Positions 27,101 to 38,235 of a DNA stretch of 64,000 bases are shown piece after piece. The translations under genes were made by a program, and so were the position numbers. Source of the stretch: Alisma plantago-aquatica. Lineage: Eukaryota; Streptophyta; Magnoliopsida; Alismatales; Alismataceae. Every line of letters starts with the position of its first letter. Position 1 is the stretch's first letter. Location of the stretch: contig OY856412.1 in NCBI GenBank assembly GCA_963693085.1, positions 1,123,019,244-1,123,083,243 on the forward strand. Reading direction: 5' to 3'. Below the pieces are notes generated by a model that ran no database searches, was not told the DNA's origin, and was given only the letters and a program-made list of their open reading frames with translations.

Positions 27101-30100
27101 CTCCCAAGTGCACGATCTGCTGCATGCACTTGACGATCTGGTACGTCGTGGAGCTGTCCAGACCCGTGGAGATCTCATCCATAAACAACACTCTCGTCGG
27201 CCCCACAATCATCTCCCCTGCAACCAAGAAGATTATCTTAAAAGGTAAGCGTAGCTTCTTTCTTTTATAGGAGTGTGCATTCATGGGATTCTACATTACG
27301 CACGACTATTTAATATATTACTTTATGCGCTGTGCTCTTTCTATTCTCTTCTCAAATAAGTAGAGGACTTGATATATGAAATCTGATTTACGCATCGAAT
27401 TAAAAATATTTTTCTCTCTTTTTCTGGGTTGACTTTGTTGAGAGGGTGGGAGGATAGTGATGTGTACAAGTAGAAAAATGCAAGTTCATTTTAAGATCAA
27501 GTACAAGAGAAATTATCATGTAAAATACTTTCTAATTTTAATACCCCATGTGATTCGACAGGCTGAGTTTAACAAAGTTCTGAGACCAATCAATTCTGTC
27601 AAGTTGCAGATTAGCCACGTTGTCCTAGTCTTGTGTGTTTGGATTTCAAAAAAGTTGTCTTGTTCATCGCAGCAACTGGGTGGTCCATTATTTAGCAATG
27701 CAATGCGTAACACGTCATTTGAGAGTTGCGTTGGGATAATACTTGATTCTGAGCCCTAAACATCAGCGTCGCTCATTAGCAGGGCCGGTATTGGAACCCA
27801 ACTTCAAGCAGCAGTATTCATGATTCTCCCTTAATTACAGTGACGCGTATGTAATATTTATTATTGATTTTAAATATGTATTGTAGTATGCGTTGTTAAA
27901 GTGTTGAATAGCAGAAACTTGTTGCTGGGGAGAAAGCATCAGCGCAATAGGTAGGTACACTGTCTTTTGTCCACTATAACTGGATAATAATAATAATAAT
28001 GATGATGCGGGTGTGTAGAACGTACCTGTTGTGACCCTCTTTTTCTGTCCACCGGATACTCCGCGCTGCATCTCATCTCCGACGATGGTGTCCCGGCAAA
28101 TGTCCAACCCAAGTATCTATAACACGGAAGCAAAAGTGTTAGAATTGCGAGAATAAGATGGAAATAAGAAGATCATGAATTACTGTGGTGAAGTACACTT
28201 ACCATAAATTTGGTTTCATAATGTTTAATTACTGGAGTCAAGAAACAGTTGGACATTTTGCCCAAATTAGCGGAGCATGGTTAAAGAAATTGGTCTTGTT
28301 GCGGGACACGTGTTGTTACTTTATTGGTTTTGTTTACGAGATCGGAATGGAATGTGTCCTTCCTTGGTTGAGTGGCTGGGTATGGGATAGTGCTTCACCA
28401 GACAAACGAAAAGAAAAGGTTCACGCCGTGTGAGTGGGTAGTGTGGTTGTATGGGATCGACGGCAGGCTATTTTTCAAAGAAAGAGCAGCCATGGCTATA
28501 TATGATGATTCTATAGGAGTGGCCACTGGTCCAGTAGTGGTAACAAGAGTTGGAATTGGTCGGTTGGCATGGACAGTGACGTGTGAGGGGGATGTTTGTT
28601 TCCAAAGCAAAAGCGGTGAGTAGATAGGAGACGAGCAGGTTGTGTTTGGAAGTAAAAGTGGGGGACTGACTTGGTGGTGTTCGTTATCTATACAAGATGA
28701 TGAGGATCAGTTGGCTAATAATGTATCAATCCACTAATCCAAGTAAGTGCCTAGTTATCTCTCAGCTGGATAGACAGGATAGACTTTGTGGGCTGCTTTT
28801 TCCAAAAGGAAATGAGAGAAATTTGTTGGGTTGTGGTTGTGGTTGTGGTTGTGTGCCTAACAGACACAAAATTGTAAGCTAGTGATGGCAGCTGTGAGAC
28901 GGATAGATGCACACTATGTATGTATTCTGATTGTAATTACGATGTCATAAGTAAAGAAAAGTAGAGCAGCTAGCAGTACGCAATTGTATTTTTAGTGTGT
29001 TACCCTGAGTGTGTAGTCCGTCTGGAGGCTGCTCTCGACGCCTTTCATCGCGGTGGCCTGTTGAAGGCAGTAGCAGATGAATCAGATACTAGGCGGGGAA
29101 GTAAAGCAGACAGCAGGAAGATATAACAATGATTGAATGAATCTGCAGCTCAGTTGGTCATTTTTAGATTTACCTTCATGAACAGGTCGACCTCCTGGTC
29201 AGGTACGATGCCTTGGTTCTTCTCCCTGCGAGCCAGCTCGGAAAGCAGGTCTGCGAGACAATTTTATGAATTAATCAATGATTAGTTACAAAAGAATAAG
29301 TAATCAAATGATCACAAACAAACAAGCATGCACTAGCAGCACTACTGACCGTATCTCGATCCGACACCTTGGCACATCGCCGAGAAGTCGAGCGTCTCTT
29401 TAACCGTCATCTCTCCGACGTGTACGTCGTTCTGGCTGATATACGCCGCCGTCTTCTGCGCCACGAACTCGTCCATCCCGTGCCCATTGTACGTCACTTC
29501 ACCTCTCATCTTCAGTCCAGGGTCCTGCAGTTTCCCTGCTAATGCCAGTAGCATCGTCGTCTTCCCTGAACCGGGAGGACCCAATAACAGTGTCATCCTC
29601 GACGGCCTTACAATCCCTGAGACGTCCTTGAGGATGGTGAGTTTCGTCTGTTTCTGACCAAGGAGACGCTGCAGTCCCAGCATCCCCAAAGCTGACTCGA
29701 CCATGTTTCGAGAAGTGTTGAGGAGTGTTGGCAAGGCTCGGTCGCCGACGTGGCATTGAGCCTCGATGGTCAAGTGGTCGAAACGGACTTCCACTGTTGG
29801 GAGCACGATACCGACCCTGTACAGTAGGGAGAAGAGGATGATGAGTCGGAACAGCTCACAATGTGTTTGACTACTGGTACCGAATAGGGAAATAGTACAG
29901 TGTGAAACTGAACGCCACGCAATCTATCGTTTTGAATCAGGACAAATTGTATTGAATTGAAAATAAAAGATATATGTTTGTTTTGGGGGTTTGTGAGAAC
30001 GTGGGGGTGCAGAGATGTTGATTGGTAAGTCGTAAGAGTTGACGCCGTTTTTTTTACTTGTTTGTTGGTTGAGTTGTTGACGGTGTATGGCTGTGGGAAC

Positions 30101-31201
30101 GCGACGACCTTTTCAGAATTGACAAGGGGGGATTTGCTTCGATCGGTGCGAGACAGACAACAAGTGCTCGTTGTGGATGTTGCTGTTTCACCTAACTAGC
30201 GAACGAGTTTGGAAATATTGGTTGGTGGATAGTAGTTAGTGGGTGATCATATATATATGTCATGCTTCGGTTCACACCTCCACGTACATACGACTAGTTC
30301 TTGGATTTGTAAAAGGATGGAGTTATCTTCGAAAGTCACTGTAAATTTTTTTGGTAGAGTCACCTGTGCAGTAGTTGTTACACCGCGCTGGTTTGCAAGA
30401 ACTACTACCATCGACAGAATCACCGGCCGGCGACGTACGAAACCATACGAGATTAGCAAACTAGTTAATCAAATCGGCCCATGGGAACGGGTGCAGTAAC
30501 ACTAACGTGGGATTGTGATTTCGACTTTCTAGACACATCGGCACTTCGGCTCAGGTCGAGACAGCCACTTGGCTATAAGACGGATCAAAAAAGAGGGGAA
30601 GCTCTCGCTGGTTTTTAGAATTCCAAGTTTGGAAGTGTTTTCACACCATCATCGACGATTCATCCCAATCTTTAATCTCAAACAAATGAACGGAAGAAAT
30701 CAAACTAGTTAGTACGAAAAGCTACTGTACTCACTTGTCCAGCCTGTTCCTGAGCTTCCTTAGAAACCTGCCGTTATCCTCCTCCGCGACACGGAACACG
30801 CGATCGATGAACTCTTGCTTCTGTCCAACACCCAGCTTCTTCACATCCACGTGGGCCAACTTGCCATCTTTCTTCGTCGACTTACCGTCTCCCACGTCCC
30901 CACCAACGGCGCCAACCAGGGCGCCGTGGATCACGGCGGTACGGAGCCGGTCGTACGTAGGGAGCTTCTCAAGAGCGGCCCAGCGGAGAGCGTCCTCGTC
31001 GTCTTCCGCGTTCTGACGGTAGCTGCTCCTCATGCCGTTGCTGCTGCCCCGGAGGAACGCGTTGTCGACGCCACCGGCGGCGCCGCCGAACCACCCACCG
31101 CCGCTGCGGCTCAGGCTACGTGTCAGGCTCTGGTTCCAGCTCGCGCTGCGGCCGGAACCCCAGAAGGGAGGATGATCCGAAGTGCCGCCGTGGTTGTCCA
31201 T
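21117..31201 (-). CDS. Full-size ABCG (PDR-type) ABC transporter, 20 exons
   Basis: An ATP-driven membrane exporter of the plant ABCG/PDR class. Known family roles are export of hormones, terpenoids, waxes or toxins, mostly at the plasma membrane; the substrate here cannot be told. Exons in gene order: 31201-30735, 29816-29350, 29250-29174, 29057-29004, 28116-28026, 27217-26916, 26793-26195, 26060-25900, 25744-25635, 25551-25383, 25136-24984, 24891-24722, 24551-24219, 23940-23650, 23523-23440, 23287-23154, 22631-22404, 22305-22134, 21868-21614, 21386-21117. All introns are GT-AG and the phases join to 1,528 codons. Seen: NBD1 Walker [10 protein letters not shown] (~235), signature VSGGQKKR (~376), Walker [13 protein letters not shown] (~394); TMD1 ~560-840; NBD2 Walker [10 protein letters not shown] (~972), signature GLSTEQRKR, Walker [13 protein letters not shown] (~1100); TMD2 ~1250-1515. 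No key residue is missing. The Gly/Ser-rich N terminus makes it slightly longer than usual. The 3' splice site of the 25551 exon was chosen to keep frame. Confidence 0.93.
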
Positions 31202-31493
31202 GATGATGGTGGTGTCTGGTTAGCTGAGGTCGATGGCCGTGACTGGTCTGGATGGATGGGTGACTTGTTATATCCCCTGGTTGGTTGAAGACCAAACTTC
31301 TACCACGGCGAGATAGGCCGCCGTGGTACTGCTGGGTATGGCTCCCGACACCACTACCTACTACTCTTCTTTCTGTGCCTCTACCGCGCCGGAGTTCCCA
31401 TGCATGCCACTTTCCTGGCCGGGTTGCCTGGGGGTGGGTGATAAGCTACTATAACCGAATGGGTCGCCCGGAGGTGAAGTGCGCCTGGAAATA

Positions 31494-31505
31494 CCTTATA
31501 TAAAG
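31494..31505 (-). promoter_or_regulatory. TATA box of the ABC transporter gene
   Basis: In gene direction the sequence is CTTTATATAAGG, about 295 bp upstream of the start codon. Immediately upstream is a (CT)n run (GA repeat at 31506-31526 on the plus strand), which fits the pyrimidine patches of plant core promoters. This would give a 5' UTR of roughly 260 bp. Confidence 0.6.
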
Positions 31506-31529
31506 AGAGAGAGAGAGAGAGAGAGAACA

Positions 31530-32680
31530 ACCTCTCTCATCACATCGCCCCGACTTCGCATCAAGTTCGCCCTCCCTCGCGTGTGGTTTGCCCTACTACT
31601 GTAGTTGTGGGGGCCAGACGTGCTAGTGGGAATGCCATTCGGTCCATTCCTCCGCTTTATTTATTGACCTTTTCAATATAAACTACAACATCTCTCAACA
31701 CTCTTCTTTCTCACTCATTTCCCAACCCATGTCGCTTTCCCCCGAACGAATGTGAGGCGGGAGTTGGTGAAGCAGCGAGGTGGTAGGTGCGACTCTCATT
31801 TGCGACCCTGCCAGCCTGCTGACCTGGTGCTCGTTGATCCATGACCAAGACATATAAGGGATACTCATAATTCACATACATCATCATTGATACATACATG
31901 GACGGAGGAATGGCAGATCCCTCAATCATGGAATCTTGGTAGGTTCACCAGTGAAACACCACGTGCTTGCTTCAACAAACAACCCGACTGGAGTCTTGGA
32001 ATTTTAGGAAGGTTAAGCACGACAAATCATCATCATGATGCACTGCACAAAAACTAGGGAATATCATCACCCACCCTACCGACATAATCTAAACATATAC
32101 CAACCTGCCATCTCAGAACCCCAACGGGAGTTTTTGTTTACATGATGGTGACTTTTCTGACCGCTAATTGCCTTTTATCATGATGACCGGTTCAGTTTTT
32201 TCGATTCAATTTTTTTTTATGTCATGCTGACATCATGTCCGGTCCAACCGGTTCAACCACTCCAGTTGAACCTGACTCAATCTGGTATCAGTCAGTACCA
32301 GTCCGACCACCGGTTCGGTTCAAAAAACATTGATTAGAACACGTTAATGAATTTATTTTTTTGTTTGGTAATAATTTATTGCCACGCTGAAACTAACATT
32401 ATAGAGAACCTCTTGACCTAATACTCAATCACTTCTAACTAACCTCTTTAACTGATACTTAGTTTAATTTTTGAATCAATAAACAAACCAAATCAACTTT
32501 TTTCTTAATCTAGATTAATAGTTATATTTTTAATAGTTTATAGTGGACCAACTCCTTACTATTTGATAACTCAGGGTTCTTTGTCCCTTTACAACTTGAT
32601 GACGCACTCGTACATATTGAGCGCACTGTATTGGCATGTCAAACATTCATCAGGATCCGTTTATAACGGTCTCACATGCA
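31530..32680. other. Upstream intergenic region of the transporter
   Basis: No gene is seen. The first few hundred bases are the likely promoter, with CACGTG at about 31960. The stretch 32220-32330 is rich in GGTTCAACC/CGGTTC words. The rest is AT-rich. Confidence 0.5.
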
Positions 32681-33330
32681 AAATATTATTTTATGGCAAA
32701 GACACGACTAACAAGAGATGGTCTGGGTCTTATCTCCCAGAAGAAGGCTCTATGAAGGAGATGATGGAGAAGATGACACAATTTTAGAAGAAGATCCTTT
32801 ATTACAATTATATCTTCAAATGGTGATGTTGTTGTCTATGAAGAGGAAATTTATGCTTAGAATGATCACATTGAGAGGACATTTGATGATGAAGTTAGTG
32901 TTCATAAAACTAAAAACAACATAGATCCAAATCAGACTAAGTATATTGTCTTAATAATTAAAATGATTTTATATATACTTTTCTTTGAATTATTCTCTTT
33001 ATTATATCACCTTCAAGTGGATTTTTTCAAATTTACATATGATGTAATTTGTCCTACACTTTCCATATTCATGAGTCTACTCAATAACTTTCTTCCATCA
33101 ATTTATTTAGACACATGTCATCCCATTGAGAAGACTCAAGTACCACAAAATTGAAAGAGGCTTTACTACAAATCTGATGGTTGTTAGGAAGAGACATAAA
33201 TGGAAAAACTTCCCTGGAATGGAATTTAGAAGGAAAACCAATTGGAATGAACCAAAAAGATTTCAACAGTTATATTAGAGTCTCTTTAGATAAATGAGTT
33301 GATATCAACATTTATAGTTGGAATGATTTG
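32680..33330 (+). pseudogene. Small CACTA relic (transposase end plus TnpA-like piece)
   Basis: At 32695-32800, across a frame change, the sequence reads like KDTTNKRWS...LSPRRRLYEGDDGEDDTI. This parallels the transposase C terminus at 42310-42380 (NDKWSVVLHGKRQFIEDPIDEEE). At 33200-33290 a frame gives PIGMNQKDFNSYIRVSLDK, parallel to AIGVNRNNFVNYLG at 43036. The order and orientation match the CACTA at 36977, but the DNA is strongly diverged, so this is an older or different subfamily. Confidence 0.45.
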
Positions 33331-33987
33331 GAAGAAGGTTTTAATACCTTAAGTGCCAAGATGTTGTAGTATTTTATCTTTTCTTCAACTAAATGGAAGA
33401 GGGTTTTAATACCTTAGTTGCACCTTGTTTCCCCTAGTTTTATGACTCTCATGATTTATTGATTCTATGCAAACTTATTACAATCATATAAATGTTTGAG
33501 ATCATGTTTTTCTTTATGTATGATCACTATATGTTGAGTAATTGATGAACTCAGTCCTCGGTTGCACCTTCTTTCAAACTTGTACTCTTTCCCTCAACCT
33601 GGTCTAGGGTTTTTTTATGAGTTGGGGTCGAGGCCTCACCCTTATAGGTTAAGGGGCTAGGCCTTAGCGACTGTACGTGCTTTGAGATGGTGATCAAACT
33701 TCCTTTGTTGGGTCTATAGCTAGGTCTTTTTCTTCTTCTCCTTTCTTGGTGTTTTTCCTCTCTCCTTCCATTGATCGAGATCCACAGAGAACCATGGTAG
33801 ACCTTGCTTCTTATGGCTAAAGATTTATCTGTTTCTTTTCCCTTGACCTAGTTGATCATAAATCTTGCTAGAAGGAACCATTGTGGAGCTTTTGGAGGGT
33901 TATATGGTAGCTTTTGGAGCCTTTGTCATGATATCCTTTCTTAGAGCTCATTTTCTTCATTTTGAGCTGAGTGATTTAACTACTCTT
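33330..33987. other. Intergenic, no gene
   Basis: AT-rich with T-rich runs. No reading frame or repeat could be recognised. Confidence 0.5.
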
Positions 33988-34520
33988 TGTTGGTATATAT
34001 GCCCATAGATCCATCCCAAGCAATTGCATGGAGTCGGATATTAATTAATCAATTAATACAATTATTTGGTTAATTAATGACTTCCAGAATATTCTAATTA
34101 ATCCACGAGCGTTTTAATTAACACAATGTTTATGTTTACCGATGGGTTTAGGAAACCCCACTTCCCTCTGTATCCTATTTAAAGGAGGATTGACGGCTGA
34201 TATCTATATAAGATATCGAAAGACGTTTTTAGTTTATGCTTACGTACGTAAACCCTAGCCGTCATCGTCCTTAGGAGAGAAAGGAGAGAAACGTGTCGCT
34301 AGCACGCCGCCGCAGAGACACGGCTCCTTCCCGTTGGCTTGGGAAGCATGACGTGGAGTTTCGTCCATCCGCGTGGACGAAGTAGAGACGCAGACGCCTC
34401 TACGCCTGTGTTCGGAGGACTTCGACGACCACATGTACGCGCTACGAGCGACGTACATCACTGTCGTAAAGGAGCGCCGCTGGATCTTCCTACGACAGTG
34501 AATGGACTCCCACGCAGGTC
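33988..34520 (+). repeat. LTR-like repeat, plus-strand copy
   Basis: It begins TGTTGGTATATATGCCCATA, a typical copia-class LTR start, and matches the reverse complement of 60312-60826 over its length (TTAATTAATCAATT, TATCCTATTTAAAGGAGG, CGTACGTAAACCCTAG and TAGCACGCCGCCGCAGAG-type blocks). The similarity stops near 34520, and the following 150 bp differ between the two copies. A possible LTR end ...GCAACA lies at about 34669. There is no PPT upstream and no PBS downstream, so it may be a solo or recombined LTR. Confidence 0.6.
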
Positions 34521-34669
34521 TACGGAATTTTACTTCTGTGCACTTAGGAAAATCAATATTTTTCATAGGCGACCCCGTCCAAAACGTCAAAAAATAGAAG
34601 TTTGTGGCGTATGTGGAATTAGGTTTAGATTTGCACATTAGCATGTTTAATTCGCATCGTATGCAACAT

Positions 34670-34871
34670 AAAAACAATATACAGTGATTCGATCATATCG
34701 AAACGAATCCAAATACACAACCTTCTCTTAACTTATCATATCTTAACTTAGAAAAGCACACATACTTTCATCATGAAAACTTATCTCAAATTCTCAAAAC
34801 TGAACCTAAGTCCTCAAAGACAAATATAGATCATCATAACAATCCTATATCATCTATATAAGACTTACATC
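34670..34871. other. Short segment left of the retrotransposon
   Basis: AT-rich, no gene. Its texture (ATCATATC, TATATCATCTAT words) continues on the far side of the retrotransposon at 51055-51130, as expected if the retroelement split one older sequence. The last five bases, ACATC, are the left target-site duplication. Confidence 0.5.
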
Positions 34872-36284
34872 TGAAAAACCACTAGAGGGGGGTGAATAGG
34901 GTTTTTAAACTGATTTAACAATTATTTAACTCAAACAACCAACCACAAAAATATTGGACAAGGGGACAAGGATTTAGAGTGGTTCCAACCTTAGCAAATA
35001 CTAAAGCAGTCAATCCACTACCCGATTGCTTACCCAATCGGGATTTTGAAAGAATCAAATTTTATTACCTCACAAGGACTTTACACAAATTACAATTCTT
35101 TCACCAAACCCTTCGAACAGCCTTCACCTAGAAGTAGTTGCACCAACTTTGAAGCAGCCTTCTTGAAGTAACTTCAAGCTCCCCCTTGAAGTAGCCTTCC
35201 TCTTGAAGTAGCTTCCCGTTGCAACAGCCTTCTTGAAGTAGTTCGAAGTCCACCTTCTCCACTGAGAAGAACCTTCTCCAATCCGCAGCCTCCAACCCTA
35301 GGAGTAGCAAGGAGAATACAAAAGATACAAAGGAACAAGAAGGAAAAACAGAAATTACAATACCACTTGTAGCTTAAGGCTTGATTTGCCTATATCAAGC
35401 ATATAGATCTCCTAAACAATGAATATTGGAATGTAGGTTTAGTGGATAGGAGATGCTAGCCCATAGGACACGAAATTTGGAGCAAGGAAAAGAATAGTCA
35501 ATGCTAGTGTTGCTCAATTGCTCAAAATAGATTGCCAATTGCAAGTGTAAGCTCAAGTATATGCACAAGTGTATATTTGGTGTCCTATGGCTTGTCCTAT
35601 TTATAGGAATGGCCTATGGATGCTTAAGGACATTCTAGATACTTTCTAGGGGGTTCGAAGTGCTCAATTAGCCGTTAGGTATCCACTAGTTGGTTTAACA
35701 ACGGCTAGTTTAATTAATTCTGTAGTTGCTGTCAGAGTCCATCTCGGTCGAGGAATTGTCGACCGTGACACCTACTCGGTCGAAGTTTTGTCGACCGACA
35801 GGCTCTCTGGATCAAGTGTTTGCAACATTCATCTCCAACTGCCAACTACCTTGTCAGCTGTGTCTAACGGCTACCTGGGTCTTTCTCGGTCGAGAAGTTT
35901 GTCGACCGAGAGTGTCTCGGTCGAGGAGTTTGTCGACCGAGATTGACCCTATTTCAATGTTTCACTTTTAGGCATTAAGTATGTGTATGAGTGTGCATAG
36001 GTGACACTATTGGAGGGGATGACCTATCTAAGTGTAGTGATTGGCTAGGGAAGATCTAACGCTTGATTTACATGATGTCTAAGTACTTGTACATTATATA
36101 CTTGTACAAGTTTACAATTGATTACATTTCATGAAATTTACAAGAATTCAAGCATATAGATTCCCTAGTACTTTGTCATCCACCTTATTCCTGCAACACT
36201 CAAGTAGCTCGTTAGATCGACAAGAATGAAATGTTTGTCATCATTGAAACAAAGGGATTTATCATAATGTCAATTTATCCAACA
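34872..36284 (-). repeat. 3' LTR of the gag-only retrotransposon
   Basis: The left copy is the 3' LTR because the element reads leftwards. It contains a run of CTTGAAGTAG/CCTTC words (35130-35250) and four TCGGTCGA...TCGACCGA stem-loops (about 35745-35945). Confidence 0.95.
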
Positions 36285-36303
36285 ATCTCCTCCTTTTTGA
36301 AGA
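36285..36303 (-). other. Polypurine tract
   Basis: In element direction the sequence is CAAAAAGGAGGAGATTG, directly next to the 3' LTR start TGTTGG. This is the expected primer site for plus-strand synthesis. Confidence 0.85.
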
Positions 36304-36976
36304 TGACAAACATTTCCTAAATATAAAATAAGGAAATATAAAGCCATGTGAGTTTCATACCTGAAGATTACCTTTTGTAGCCATTCTTGTTTTGCAAGTG
36401 AGTGCTGGCCAAGATGTTATGAAACTCATTTATATTTTTGATTTTATATTCTTTCTCCCCCTTTGTCATTTCAAAAAGATATCCAATTTGAATATTTTAT
36501 ATTTCTTCTCCCCCTTAATTTTATACTATGCTCCCCCTAAAAGAGATATTCAATTAAAATTAAGGGATTTATATAAATATAAGTCATTTATTGTCGAATT
36601 TAGCCATAATGTATTTCTCAATCATTTTACAAGGGATGTTAAGCCCTAAAAATGAAATGAGAGTCCTTTAATCTATGAAAAATGTCTCTAACCAAATGCA
36701 CGGGATGTTAAGCCCTGATTTATTATAGAGAATTCCTTTAAGAACAAGATATATGATATTTGTAGACTTCTTCATAACCAAAAGTTAAAATACTAAGGTC
36801 ATAATAAGCTTCAAATGATGTTTACAATGTTTTGTAAGCTTCTCAATCAAATAATCAAATTTGTTTGTGTGAGCTCCCCCTTAATCTTATAATTAAGATA
36901 ATTTGAGGATTCTAAGATCACAAAATGATTTTTAAGATTTGATTTTGACTTTTTAATAGAGCTTCATGTTTTCAAT
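36304..36976. other. Retrotransposon internal region left of the CACTA
   Basis: Noncoding and AT-rich, with short C-runs (CTCCCCCTT) on the plus strand that are purine tracts in element direction. No pol fragments are seen. The last three bases, AAT, are the CACTA target-site duplication. Confidence 0.6.
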
Positions 36977-36993
36977 CACTACTACAGAAATAG
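36977..36993 (+). repeat. CACTA left terminal inverted repeat
   Basis: CACTACTACAGAAATAG. The pair is at 46781-46797. Confidence 0.95.
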
Positions 36994-37004
36994 CGTTCAG
37001 TGTC

Positions 37005-37425
37005 GCTTTTCTGGGCATCGGTTGTTAAGGAAAACTGACGCCTATAATATCAGGCGTCGGTTATTTAGGCAAACCGACGTCTATATTCGAAGACCAGCCA
37101 GACACGGGTACTGCTTTGTATTCAGCGTCGACTGACTATAACCAACCGACGCCTAAAAGCGCCCGCGAAATCCAATTTTCGGACGAAAAAAATTTTGGGC
37201 CACATAAAGCGTCGGTTTTTTAACTATTCACCGACGCCTATTTAAAACGAAATTTTGCTCGAAAAGTTCCACTTTAGGTGTCGGTTATCCAAGGATAACT
37301 GACACTGATAATGGTTCCCGCCAAATAATTTAGGGTAAAAGTTTTCTATTTGGGCGTCGGTGTTTTACTATTAACCGACGCTAAATCATAATAGGTGTCG
37401 GTGGTGTAGATAACCGACGCCGTTG
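37005..37425. repeat. 5' subterminal palindromic repeats
   Basis: About seven imperfect copies of a ~30-bp palindrome GGCGTCGGTT-n-AACCGACGCC (for example 37052-37080, 37205-37235 and 37350-37380). In En/Spm such subterminal repeats bind TnpA; the same role is inferred here. Confidence 0.85.
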
Positions 37426-37439
37426 ATAAACTTAATAGA

Positions 37440-37790
37440 CCCGATACCCGGCTCTTCGCCCTTTCTTCCTGTTTCATCGCGACTTCTCTTCTGTGCTAGC
37501 TGCTGCTCGCCGCCGTTCTCCCAAAATCACCCATCGTTGGTTGCTGCTGCTCGCCGTCGCTGCTCTGGTTCTCTTCTGCTCACCGGCGCCGCTGCCCGCC
37601 GCCCGTCGCTGTTGCTTCTTCTCCTGGTGCTTCTCCGGCCGGTGCCTGCTGCTTCTCCGACCGTCAGTTGCTTCTGCCCGCCCCCCGCCCCGGTCGTTTG
37701 TTGCTGTCGCTGCCACTGCTGCTCTAGCTCCTCCACACGCTGCTGCCGCCGGTGGTCCTCTCCACACTAGCTCCAGGTAGCGCTACCTCT
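37440..37790 (+). other. GC- and CT-rich leader block of the CACTA
   Basis: A sharp compositional island of GCTGCTGCTCGCCG-type sequence inside AT-rich DNA. Overlapping frames are open on both strands because of composition, giving Leu/Ser/Pro/Arg-rich translations without a domain. It may be a GC-rich promoter/leader, as in En/Spm elements, or captured host sequence. Confidence 0.5.
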
Positions 37791-37811
37791 CCTTCTCCCT
37801 AGCTATTTACC

Positions 37812-37972
37812 AACATGCAGCAAGCACGACCATGGCTGTGTTGGCCTACCACGGCCGTGCTGTCCAGCACGGCCGTGGTAGGCCAACACAGCCACGGCCG
37901 TTACCACGGCCGTGGTGTCCAGCACGGCCGTGGTAGGCCAACACAGCCACGGCCGTGCTTGCTGTTGGTAAG
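37812..37972. repeat. Large palindromic block of CACGGCCGTG units
   Basis: CACGGCCGTG or a close variant recurs about seven times, with TAGGCCAACACAGCC repeated twice and once inverted. The left edge CCAACATGCAGCAAGCACG pairs with the right edge CGTGCTTGCTGTTGG. The whole block can fold into a long stem with side branches. Confidence 0.8.
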
Positions 37973-38235
37973 GATATGAACAAATTTTCATGTAATGTTT
38001 TATGTAAATCCTAGGATATGAGCAAATTTTTTGCTTGCATATATTTGTGCTTCTAATCCTAATGTTTGACTTAATTCAGTAAATTTTGATGCATGTTGAA
38101 ATAAGATTTAAACTTGTAAATTCTAGCATCCTAATTTGATTTGATTAAACCTAACATTGATGAAACCCTAACATCAATTGTGATGAAACCCTAACATTAA
38201 TTGTGATGAAACCCTAACATGTACATATCTATTAT

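Noticed and set aside
26277..27284. A 335-codon open frame on the minus strand
   Set aside because: It reads through the intron between transporter exons 27217-26916 and 26793-26195 and then continues in a wrong frame (Ser/Thr/Pro-rich). Splicing restores the expected ABC transporter sequence.
26608..31288. Plus-strand frames opposite the transporter exons
   Set aside because: They are shadows of GC-rich exons (for example 26608-26820 and 30735-31288) with no family motif and no splice logic.
33988..34669. Complete LTR retrotransposon starting at 33988
   Set aside because: Neither a PBS after the LTR nor any gag/pol sequence follows before the next element at 34872. Only an isolated LTR-like piece is supported.
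35128..35971. Short frames repeated in both LTRs (also 49900-50774)
   Set aside because: They are identical in both LTRs because the LTRs are identical. They contain CTTGAAGTAG words and stem-loops, not a protein.
37423..37780. Overlapping frames of about 95-115 codons on both strands in the CACTA leader
   Set aside because: They are open because of GC composition. Translations are low-complexity Leu/Ser/Pro/Arg, and frames on both strands are equally open.
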